Shown: one piece after another, positions 53,969-61,593 of the stretch
How the letters are laid out: every line of letters begins with the position of its first letter
Position numbering within the stretch: the stretch's first letter is position 1
Assembly: GCF_001984215.1 (NCBI RefSeq)
Contig: NZ_CP019420.1
Coordinates: 1,798,001 to 1,862,000, forward strand
Length of the DNA stretch: 64,000 nt
Reading direction: 5' to 3'
Source: Mycobacterium sp. MS1601
Lineage (GTDB): Bacteria > Actinomycetota > Actinomycetes > Mycobacteriales > Mycobacteriaceae
Translations under genes and position numbers: made by a program
The notes under the pieces: generated by a model
The model's database searches: none
Seen by the model: only the letters and a program-made list of their open reading frames with translations
Told to the model about the DNA's origin: nothing

Positions 53969-55258
53969 TCACGACCCGTGCGCCTGGGGCCGTTTCTTCG
54001 GTGGCGTCATCGCCAGGACCCCACCGAGCAGCGGAGCTCCCGCGCGCTTGAGTCGGTGGACGGCGTCGCCGATCTGCTTACGGGTGGTGCGGCCGAATCG
54101 GGCCACCAGCACGACCCCCGCAGCTCTGGAGGCCAGTAACGCGGCGTCGGCAACCAGTAGGGACGGTGAATCCACCACCACATAGTCGAACTGCCCGCTC
54201 AGCTCCTTCAGAACGTCGGCGGCAGTGCGAGATTCGATCAGATCGGTGGGGTTGGGGGGCACCGCACCCGCTGACAACACATGTAGCCCCGAGGTTTTCT
54301 CAAGCGCCTCGTCCAGCTGCGCTTCGCCGGTCAGCACCGCACTGAGCCCACGCTGCCCGCCAAGCCCCAGAACCGAGGCCACCGACGGGCGTCGCAGGTC
54401 GGCGTCGACCAGCACCACACTGTGGCCCGCCTCGGCCAGTGACCGTGCGAGGTTCACCGCCACCGTCGTGCGTCCTTCGCCCGGTACACAACTGGTTATC
54501 ACCAGCACCCTGGGTCCATCGGTCACTTCGAGAAAGCCGAGGTTGATCCGGAGGTCACGGTAGGCATCCGACGTCGCGCCCTGGTCCGTGGTGAACGGGA
54601 CATCTGCGAGCAGGCCCACACCCGTCGCCTTCTCCAGCCCCGCCGCATCTCGCACCGAGTCGTCGAGGCGGTCGCGGACGAACGCGACAACCACACCCGC
54701 AAGAAGTCCCATGACCGCGGCGATGGCGAGGTTCCTGGTGGCCGCCGCGTTCACCGGACTGTCGGGAATCTCCGCGCGCTGTTGCACGATCACCCTGGCG
54801 TTGGGCGTGGCACCGAGTTCGGGAGTTTCCAGCTCGGCCGCCATGACCACGAACTCGTCAGCCATCGTGTTGGCGATGTCTCGTGCCCTGGTGGCCGACG
54901 CGTCCGTCACGGTGACATCGATGAGGACGGTGTCGGCAGGCACGCTGGCTTCGATCTCGTCCTGGAGATCGGCGGCGGACATGTCGAGGCCGAGTTTGTC
55001 GATGGTGCGCTGCGCGATGATCTCGCCCATCAACAGCTCGGTGTAGGAGAGCACCCGACGCTCGGCGAACAGTCCGCCGTCGTAGGTCTCGCTGTTGGTG
55101 CCATCGGAGGTGGTGGCCACAAAGAGTCGCGTCGTGGCCTCGTACTGCGGAGTGATGACGAACGAATACGCGAGCGCACCGAGAATCGCTACGGCAGTGA
55201 TCGCACAGATCGACTTCCACCGGGTGCGCAAAATCTGCGCGAAGTCATGGACAGTCAA
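53969..55258 (-). CDS. Wzc/CpsD-like chain-length determinant and BY-kinase-like ATPase
   Basis: 429 aa. A Wzz-like part comes first (helix TAVAILGALAYSFVITPQYEA at 21-41, second helix about 176-195), followed by a cytoplasmic P-loop domain with SCVPGEGRTTVAVNLA (256-271), Walker A' VVLVDADLRRP (281-291) and Walker B FDYVVVDSPS. Such proteins control polymer length and, in BY-kinases, autophosphorylate. Odd points: the Walker A lysine is Arg263, and the C-terminus MTPPKKRPQAHGS has no tyrosine cluster. First gene of the leftward wzc-wzy-GT-wzx operon. Confidence 0.9.
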   Translation of the reverse strand: MTVHDFAQILRTRWKSICAITAVAILGALAYSFVITPQYEATTRLFVATTSDGTNSETYDGGLFAERRVLSYTELLMGEIIAQRTIDKLGLDMSAADLQDEIEASVPADTVLIDVTVTDASATRARDIANTMADEFVVMAAELETPELGATPNARVIVQQRAEIPDSPVNAAATRNLAIAAVMGLLAGVVVAFVRDRLDDSVRDAAGLEKATGVGLLADVPFTTDQGATSDAYRDLRINLGFLEVTDGPRVLVITSCVPGEGRTTVAVNLARSLAEAGHSVVLVDADLRRPSVASVLGLGGQRGLSAVLTGEAQLDEALEKTSGLHVLSAGAVPPNPTDLIESRTAADVLKELSGQFDYVVVDSPSLLVADAALLASRAAGVVLVARFGRTTRKQIGDAVHRLKRAGAPLLGGVLAMTPPKKRPQAHGS

Positions 55259-55446
55259 GTGCGACCCTTCATCGCCGAGGCACCAAGTGTGAGCGTCACG
55301 CTATCCCACAACCGGGTGCACGCCAAGGTAGCCGACGGGTGTCACTGCTGCTTGCTCAACAAAGGCTCGGTGCACTTCGTTGGCAACATTACGATTTCGC
55401 CGCGACCGCGACAGACCATTAGCGCGTCAACCCGCAACTCCGCCGG

Positions 55447-55452
55447 TATAGT
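55447..55452 (+). promoter_or_regulatory. Probable -10 element of the BcsB-like gene
   Basis: TATAGT at 55447-55452 stands alone in the 243-bp gap between the divergent wzc-like and bcsB-like genes and is about 50 bp upstream of the GTG at 55502. No clear TTGACA-type -35 was found. The gap holds no open frame. Confidence 0.4.
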
Positions 55453-55501
55453 CCCAGCCCTGTCGGTTCTACGATTCTCGGACACTCGAAAGTGACACAG
55501 C

Positions 55502-57487
55502 GTGCACCCGGTCAGTTCCCTGTCTTCACTGATACCGCAGCAACTTAGGAACAGGGCGTGTGCGCTCGTGCCGGTCGTGTTGCTGGCATGGGTGATCCCG
55601 CTGGCGGGGTCCGCGCACGCCGAACCCGGTGATGCCGGTCAGCCCGAGGTGGCCGGCGTGAGCCTGGACTGGACCACCCTCGGCCTGGAACCCGAGATGT
55701 ACCTGAGCCCGAACTCCACCTCGACCTTCACCGTGCAGGTGCCCGAGGGCCTCGACGCTGTGCGACTGCGCGGCACCATCAACGCGCCGATGAACATCAC
55801 CGCCGGGTACCTCGAGATCGACAATGCGGACGGGGAACTGCTCGGCACCGTGGAACTGCCGCCAGTGACACAACCCGCCACACCTCTCGACGTCGACATC
55901 TCGGCCGCGCCCGTCAGGTCCTCCTCGGTGGAGCTGTCCTTCACTGTGCGCACCCTCGACAATGCCGACAGGTTCTGCGGCCCTCTGCAACAGGTCATGC
56001 TCAGCAATCTGTCCACGGTCTTCGCCGGGACCGCGGCGCCCGCGGACACCATTGCGACGTTCTTCCCGCCGGTGCTCGAGCGGGTTGTGATCTACACGCC
56101 TGCCGACGCCGACACCGGCGAACAGCAGGCCGTGCTGACGCTGGTGTCGGCCTTGACGCGGCTCTATCACCCGCAGCCTCTGACCATCACCGTGGATTCC
56201 GTTCGCCGGGGATTGCCGCCACCACCGGCCGGCGAGTTGGCGCGCGCGATCGTGGTGGAGGCCGGCGGCCCTGCGGGCATGAGCGTCGAGAACGCCGCGA
56301 CACCAGGGGCCTACCTTCGGGTTTCCGGCAACGGCGACGAACTGACCACGCAGGTCTCGCTACTGGTGACCCAACTGCAGACGCTGGTGCAGACGGCGAC
56401 GACACGTGTGGACCAGGCCGGGGCGGATTCCACGCTCACCGGTGACGTCCTGACGTTCAGCCAGTTGAACATCAGTGGCACCACCGAGGTGCTACGCACC
56501 GGTTCCATGTCGGTGGGCACCGACCGCTCAGCGCTGGGAACCGGGCGCATCTCGGGTGTGCAGGTCCACCTGATCGCCGACTACACGCCGGTGCCCGGCA
56601 ACAACACCGCCAGTGTGATGATCCGTTCCAACGGGATCGTGGTGTATCGCGCCGTCCTCGACTCGTCGGGTCACCTCGACGCGACCTTCGACGTGGACGG
56701 CCCAGCCCTGGGCCAATGGCTCAATCTCGACTTCGCCCTCACCTACACCCCTGACGTGGTGTGCGGCCCGCTGATCGCTCCCATCACCTTCCAGGTCGAT
56801 CCCCGCTCGACGCTGACGATGCACCGCGGCGGCCCCCCGCTGGGCGGATTCGGCGCCGTGCCCTCGGAGTTCAGCCCCAGCTTCCTGGTGGCGTTGGACG
56901 GCAGCGGTGACGATCAGCTCGCATATGCCGCGCGAGTGATCGCGTCCATCGCCCGGCTCACCAGCGCCCCACTGACACCGCAGGTGGTCGACCTGGCGAC
57001 AGCCGCCGATGCCACCACCGGTGCGCTGATCGTGGCGGCATCGGACGCGATCGCCCAGACGTCGCTGAACCCACCGATTCTTGCCGGTGACGGAGCCGTC
57101 GACATCGCGCTGCCCACGGAACTGCGGGCCGGCATCGGTGGTCTGGGCTCGATCCAGGCATTCTCCGACGGACAGCGCAACCGCTCGGTGATCCTGGTGA
57201 CCACCACTGGCGACTGGTCATTGGTGGATCCCCTGATGGACAGGATCAGCAGATCCGACGGCGGCTGGTCATCTCTCACCGGTGACGTACTGGCAGCTGG
57301 TCCCTCCGGCATCCCGACCAATGTGACCATCCGCGATGTCACCGCGGTCTTCGAGCCGCCTGCTGCCCCACAGGTGACGACGGACCCGAAGATTCTCTGG
57401 GGCGCGGGTGCAGCCGTGGCGGTGGCCATTGCCGTCATCGCGACCGTGATATGGGTGCGACGCAGACGCGGGCCCACTGTCAGCTGA
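55502..57487 (+). CDS. BcsB-like secreted, membrane-anchored polysaccharide synthesis protein
   Basis: 661 aa. Signal peptide ends near SAHAEP (about residue 40). A large outside part follows with two beta-rich units (TFTVQVPEGLDAVRLRGTI, GRISGVQVHLIADYTPVPGNNTASVMIRSNGIVVYRAVL) and C-G-P cysteines (RFCGPLQQ, VVCGPLIAP). One C-terminal helix (ILWGAGAAVAVAIAVIATVIWV) and a short basic tail close it. This plan is that of the BcsB partner of cellulose-type synthases; no BcsA-like synthase is in the window. Tail-to-tail overlap of 8 bp with the GT4 gene. Confidence 0.7.
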   Translation: MHPVSSLSSLIPQQLRNRACALVPVVLLAWVIPLAGSAHAEPGDAGQPEVAGVSLDWTTLGLEPEMYLSPNSTSTFTVQVPEGLDAVRLRGTINAPMNITAGYLEIDNADGELLGTVELPPVTQPATPLDVDISAAPVRSSSVELSFTVRTLDNADRFCGPLQQVMLSNLSTVFAGTAAPADTIATFFPPVLERVVIYTPADADTGEQQAVLTLVSALTRLYHPQPLTITVDSVRRGLPPPPAGELARAIVVEAGGPAGMSVENAATPGAYLRVSGNGDELTTQVSLLVTQLQTLVQTATTRVDQAGADSTLTGDVLTFSQLNISGTTEVLRTGSMSVGTDRSALGTGRISGVQVHLIADYTPVPGNNTASVMIRSNGIVVYRAVLDSSGHLDATFDVDGPALGQWLNLDFALTYTPDVVCGPLIAPITFQVDPRSTLTMHRGGPPLGGFGAVPSEFSPSFLVALDGSGDDQLAYAARVIASIARLTSAPLTPQVVDLATAADATTGALIVAASDAIAQTSLNPPILAGDGAVDIALPTELRAGIGGLGSIQAFSDGQRNRSVILVTTTGDWSLVDPLMDRISRSDGGWSSLTGDVLAAGPSGIPTNVTIRDVTAVFEPPAAPQVTTDPKILWGAGAAVAVAIAVIATVIWVRRRRGPTVS

Positions 57488-58493
57488 GCAACTCGCGGTA
57501 GAACCCGTCTGCCTGCTCGGCAACCGCGTCCCAGGTGAAGGGCCTGGCCTCCGCAGGAGCGGCCGCCACTCTGGCCAGGCAAGAACGCTCATCACACAGC
57601 GCGATGAGTTCCTCGGCCAACGCTGCCGCATCACCGGGTGATCCACCACGCAGGCTTCCACGGTCACAGCACACCACTGACGTGCCCGCCGAAAGTAACT
57701 GCGCAGCAGCAATTTCACGTTCCTGACGGTTCGCAATGACGCAGACGTCGAAGGACCGCACCATGTCCCAGACGTCCACTCCCACTGTCGGGTCCGCCAC
57801 CACAAGAGTTGCTTGCGGATGCATTGTTTTGACCAATTGCAATGCTCCGCGCAGGATTTCGGCCTCAGCTTGATCATCCAGAGGCCCAAGGTAGCCGATC
57901 ACCAGCTGCCCGTCGGGAGTGCGGCGGCCCCCGGTGTCGTCGCAGTAGAACCGCTCGACGTTCACACCGCTGTGAAGCACCCGATAGTGCGTCAGGGGCA
58001 TCGACCAGTACTCGGCGGCGGCACGTGCACTGAACTCCGAAGTCGGCATCAGCAAGTCGAACGATCTCAGCGCCCGCCGGTACACGGCCTTCACCAGCGG
58101 TCGCTCGGAGCCGCGAAACATGAAGTGGTCGAAGCTGAGTACCTTCGCGCCGCCAACCCCGGCCAGACACACGGCGGCGGTGAAGCTGTTGTGGACGTGG
58201 ATGACGTCGGCGTCGAACACGAAGAGCGGGGCACGCGCACGCAGCGCCAGCTCCATGTCACCCAGCGGTTGTTCCAGCCGGCACGCGATATCGATGACCC
58301 GCAGTTCGCGCGCCGGTCCGGGTGGGCGGGGCTCTGCAGTTCGCAACGCGGCCGAGATGACCAGAACGTCATCGCCGCGCTCCTGTTGTGCCACCGCGAG
58401 GTCGATCATGCGCCGCTCGACCGCTGCGCCGAATGCGTAACCGACCGGCAGTGCGGCAGGACCGATGTGCGCGATTCTCACGGGCCTCCCCAT
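57480..58493 (-). CDS. GT4-family glycosyltransferase
   Basis: 337 aa GT-B fold. RIAHIGPAALPVGYAFGAAVERRMIDLAVAQQERGDDV at the N-terminus, DVIHVHNSFTAAV, SFDHFMF, LMPTSEFSARAAAEYWSMP and LVIGYLGPLDDQAEAEIL. The donor-site E-x7-E segment is weak (EREIAAAQLLSAGTSVVC). Acts alone as a leftward unit under promoter copy C, 39 bp of expected leader. Sugar unknown. Confidence 0.83.
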   Translation of the reverse strand: MGRPVRIAHIGPAALPVGYAFGAAVERRMIDLAVAQQERGDDVLVISAALRTAEPRPPGPARELRVIDIACRLEQPLGDMELALRARAPLFVFDADVIHVHNSFTAAVCLAGVGGAKVLSFDHFMFRGSERPLVKAVYRRALRSFDLLMPTSEFSARAAAEYWSMPLTHYRVLHSGVNVERFYCDDTGGRRTPDGQLVIGYLGPLDDQAEAEILRGALQLVKTMHPQATLVVADPTVGVDVWDMVRSFDVCVIANRQEREIAAAQLLSAGTSVVCCDRGSLRGGSPGDAAALAEELIALCDERSCLARVAAAPAEARPFTWDAVAEQADGFYRELLS

Positions 58494-58538
58494 CCGGACA
58501 CAATGTCTCGCAGGCTGACTCGATCAACCCCCACGTTC

Positions 58539-58588
58539 ACTATCGGTTGCGTCGAGGTAGTAGTACATGGATCAACAGAGCCATTTTT
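58539..58588 (-). promoter_or_regulatory. EPS-locus composite promoter/operator, copy C (GT4 gene)
   Basis: Plus-strand reading: CACTATCGG (ACTATC 58539-58544), 16 bp, GTACATGGATC from 58563, then AACAGAGCCATTTTT to 58588. It shares spacing and most bases with copy B although the flanks differ. It lies between the third LuxR-type regulator (stop 58615) and the GT4 start at 58493. Confidence 0.7.
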
Positions 58589-58614
58589 CCGTTGAATCCG
58601 CGAACTAGTTCTCG

Positions 58615-59385
58615 CTAGATCTCCGAACTCGCCAACCGCGATGACCGCGACAATGCCGCGGCCTCCATCCTGGTGCTGACGCCCAGTTTCCCCAACAAGC
58701 TGTGCACGTGGTTCTTCACCGTGTGAAGAGCGATACACAGCTGGCCGGCGATTTCACGGTTGGACAGACCGAGTTCGAGCATGCGCAGGATCTCGACCTC
58801 GCGCGCGGTCAGGACGAGCTCCTTGGCCGCGGGTTCACGCTGCGCCGCCAGCGCCGAGAGCCGCTTCAGGAGAATCGCTGAAACCTTTGGTGGACAACAG
58901 GGTTCACCATTGCTGACGGCGCCGATCAGAGACACCAGATCATCGAGTGAATCGGTACGCAGATGATATCCGGCCACACCTGCCTCAGCACACGACACGA
59001 TCACCGACTCGTCCTCCACGGCCACGCCGACGACGACGATCTTGGCGTGCGGACACTTCTCGCGGACCGAACGCAGCAACGTCATGTTGTCGCGGGTGGC
59101 CATGTTCACCAGAACTATCTCCGGGACCATCTCGCGCAGCGCCTGCTGCATCGAATCGAAATCCCACGCAAGCGCGGGCATCGCGAAGCCTCCGGCAGTC
59201 AGGACCGCCGCCAGGTTCTCACGATGGAGTGTGCTGTCGTCGATCAGCAGCGTCCTCAGGTTCGACAGATGTTCTGCCGACTCCTGCGCCGCGGGCGCCC
59301 AGGTCGGCGCCAGCGCGGGCCGTGGCCTTGGGACACCACGGGCCTCATAGAGGTCGGATGAAAGTGCATATTGGTTCCGAGCCAT
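58615..59385 (-). CDS. NarL/LuxR-type regulator with atypical receiver, third copy
   Basis: 256 aa. N-terminal extension of about 43 residues, receiver-like LRTLLIDDSTLHRENLAAVL (acidic pair D49-D50), VLVNMATRDN with Asn94 in place of the phosphoacceptor Asp, and C-terminal HTH LTAREVEILRMLELGLSNREIAGQL with LHTVKNHVHSLLGKLGVSTR. Paralogue of the regulators at 41557 and 43631; its gene ends 27 bp from promoter copy C. No sensor kinase nearby. Likely controls one or more of the EPS promoters; direct evidence is lacking. Confidence 0.9.
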   Translation of the reverse strand: MARNQYALSSDLYEARGVPRPRPALAPTWAPAAQESAEHLSNLRTLLIDDSTLHRENLAAVLTAGGFAMPALAWDFDSMQQALREMVPEIVLVNMATRDNMTLLRSVREKCPHAKIVVVGVAVEDESVIVSCAEAGVAGYHLRTDSLDDLVSLIGAVSNGEPCCPPKVSAILLKRLSALAAQREPAAKELVLTAREVEILRMLELGLSNREIAGQLCIALHTVKNHVHSLLGKLGVSTRMEAAALSRSSRLASSEI

Positions 59386-60034
59386 TGCCTTGACTCCACT
59401 TCGGGCCGCTCACGATTACTTTCGGTATCAACTTGTCGATAGTGAGACGGCGCCGGTTCGCGAACCAGCACGGACAGCATGAACCCGCCTCCCCCCGAAA
59501 GCGCCCCCGCACTCTCGGCTCGGACCGCAGCTGCGCAGCGACCCGGTTCAGATTCCCAGGAGATGATGTCTCGGCTGTGCTATGCCCCGTTTCGGAGCTT
59601 TGCCGGCAGTCGATCAATCTTTGCTGAGGAATCTACGCAATGGTAAGCACCCGTCTGTCAAGCGGTCAACGGGACAAACCCGCCGCAACGCGGAGAATCT
59701 TGCCAATGGAACTAGACCGTAGGTGGCCACGATGTCTCGACGAAGCGTGTTTCACCTGATAGAGACCTGAAGACGCCCAGATCACGCCGTAACTACTGGG
59801 ACCGGTTCAGGATTGGATCTCTTTGTCCGAATTCACCCGCACCGAGGCATCACGCCATCGCCAGCTACACCTTGCATGGCCGCCGCGCGCCTCGTCACAT
59901 GCGTGGTCATGCCCGTCGACTACGGCCCCTTTGCCAGAATCGGCCAGGTCTCAAACGCGCCCTCGGTAGCTGAATTTGCTAGAAATTCACTTTCTTGCAC
60001 AGCATCCGAGGCTCCGAGATTCGGCAACCTGCCG
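59386..60034. other. 649-bp noncoding region at the right end of the EPS locus
   Basis: No convincing open frame, tRNA or mobile-element end is visible. It lies upstream of the regulator at 58615 and downstream of the ltp2 stop (convergent-like ends are absent, as both are on the minus strand), so it should hold the ltp2 terminator and the regulator promoter. CGATAGTG at 59443-59450 resembles the -10 block of the composite element but on the opposite strand and without the rest. Confidence 0.5.
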
Positions 60035-61195
60035 TCAGCCCAGGATCAGACCAGATGTCGGAACCCCGGTGCCTGCCGTGACGAGCACATGCTCGACCCC
60101 GTCGACCTGGTTCACCGACGTACCACGCAGCTGCCGCACCCCCTCGGCGATACCGTTCATCCCGTGGATGTACGCCTCACCGAGCTGCCCGCCGTGGGTG
60201 TTGATCGGTAGTTTCCCGCCGATCTCGATGGCTCCACCGGCAATGAAGTCCTTGGCCTCGCCCTTGCCACAGAAACCGAGTTCCTCGAGTTGCAGCAGCG
60301 TATACGGCGTGAAGTGGTCGTAGATCACGGCCGTCTGGATGTCGGCGGGTGTGAGTCCGCTCTGCCTCCACAACTGGCGTCCCACCAAGCCCATCTCCGG
60401 CAGTCCGAGCTCGTCACGGTAATAGGAGTACATCGTGAATTGATCGGCACCAGCACCCTGGGCGGCAGCTTCGATGACGGCGGGCCGGTGCTTGAGGTCC
60501 TTGGCCCGCTCCGGCGTGGTGACCACAATGGCCACCCCACCGTCGGTTTCCTGGCAGCAGTCCAGCAGCCGCAGCGGCTCGGCGATCCATCGCGAGTTCT
60601 GATGGTCGGCGATGGTGATGGGCTTGCCGTAGAAGTGGGCCTTGGGGTTGTTCGCGGCGTGCTTGCGGTCAGCCACTGACACTGCACCGAAATCGGCACT
60701 GGTGGCGCCATATTCGTGCATGTAGCGCTGCGCGATCATCGCCACCGAGGCAGCCGGCGTGCTCAGACCGTGGGGGTAGGACCAGCTGTACTCCACACCG
60801 CGAGAGTCCGCGTTGACGGTCAGCCCGGTCATCACCTGTCCGAAGCGGAACTCCGAACGTTCGTTGAATGCGCGATACGCCACCACCACTTCGGCCACCC
60901 CGGTGGCTACCGCCAAAGCCGCCTGCTGCACCGTGGCCGCCGCAGCGCCACCGCCGTACCCGATCTGGCTGAAGAAGGTCAACTCGCCGATGCCGGTGGC
61001 CCTCGCAACAGCGGTCTCCAGATTGGAGTCCATGGTGAAGGTCACCAGCCCGTCGACATCAGATGGCTTCAGACCGGCGTCGTCGAGGGCGTCGAGCACC
61101 GCTTCGGCAGCCAACCTCAGCTCACTGCGGCCGGAGTTCTTCGAGAAGTCCGTGGCACCGATACCGACGATGGCGGATTTTCCGGACAGGCTCAC
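60035..61195 (-). CDS. ltp2: Steroid side-chain retro-aldolase
   Basis: 386 aa SCP2-thiolase-like enzyme, the length of M. tuberculosis Ltp2 (Rv3540c). It cleaves the 17-hydroxy propanoyl side chain CoA ester into androstenedione-type ketone and propanoyl-CoA, acting with the DUF35 part of ChsH2. Visible: SAIVGIGATDFSKNSGRSELRLA, IGYGGGAAAATVQQAALAVATG, TDGGVAIVVTTPERA, NTHGGQLGEAYIHGMN. The GTG start overlaps the chsH1 stop. Last gene of the igr operon. Confidence 0.96.
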   Translation of the reverse strand: MSLSGKSAIVGIGATDFSKNSGRSELRLAAEAVLDALDDAGLKPSDVDGLVTFTMDSNLETAVARATGIGELTFFSQIGYGGGAAAATVQQAALAVATGVAEVVVAYRAFNERSEFRFGQVMTGLTVNADSRGVEYSWSYPHGLSTPAASVAMIAQRYMHEYGATSADFGAVSVADRKHAANNPKAHFYGKPITIADHQNSRWIAEPLRLLDCCQETDGGVAIVVTTPERAKDLKHRPAVIEAAAQGAGADQFTMYSYYRDELGLPEMGLVGRQLWRQSGLTPADIQTAVIYDHFTPYTLLQLEELGFCGKGEAKDFIAGGAIEIGGKLPINTHGGQLGEAYIHGMNGIAEGVRQLRGTSVNQVDGVEHVLVTAGTGVPTSGLILG

Positions 61196-61593
61196 TGCGC
61201 GGCTCCCAGCGCGACGGTGGACGTGGCAATTACATGCTCGCCAAGACTGTTGGTACCCACCACTTTCAGCGTGACGAGATCGCCGTCGCACTCGGTGACC
61301 TCACCACTGAAGATGATGGTGTCGTAGGCGTACCACGGCACACCGAGGCGCAACTTGATCGACTTGACCAAGGCGTTCGGCCCGGCCCAATCGGTTACGT
61401 AGCGTCCCACCAGGCCGGTATCGGTGAGGATGTTGACGAAGATGTCCTTGGATCCCTTGGCCTGCGCCTTGTCCCGGTCATGGTGCACATCTTGGTAATC
61501 GCGCGTGGCGATGGCGGTGGAGACGATGAAGGTGGGATCACCGTAGATCTTGAGCTCAGGCAGTTTGGTTCCCACTTGCGCGGTGAGGCTCAT
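61192..61593 (-). CDS. chsH1: Steroid side-chain enoyl-CoA hydratase, small subunit
   Basis: 133 aa single hot-dog MaoC-like protein (Rv3541c type). TRDYQDVHHDRDKAQAKGSKDIFVNIL holds the hydratase-like region. With ChsH2 it forms the hydratase for the 2-carbon-shortened side-chain enoyl-CoA of cholesterol. The ATG at 61593 overlaps the chsH2 stop (ATGA); the open frame to 61608 is not needed. Confidence 0.94.
   Translation of the reverse strand: MSLTAQVGTKLPELKIYGDPTFIVSTAIATRDYQDVHHDRDKAQAKGSKDIFVNILTDTGLVGRYVTDWAGPNALVKSIKLRLGVPWYAYDTIIFSGEVTECDGDLVTLKVVGTNSLGEHVIATSTVALGAAQ

Noticed and set aside
59443..59450. Fifth copy of the composite EPS promoter (CGATAGTG)
   Set aside because: Only the -10-like block matches, on the opposite strand, with no CATGTAC or TGGAYC block at the right distance.
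21335..60034. Genomic island or prophage with mobility genes
   Set aside because: I found no integrase, transposase, phage gene, tRNA or flanking direct repeat; origin by transfer cannot be claimed from this window alone.
59813..60211. 132-aa plus-strand frame at the right end of the EPS locus
   Set aside because: Its second half is antisense to ltp2 and its first half has no motif or ribosome site.
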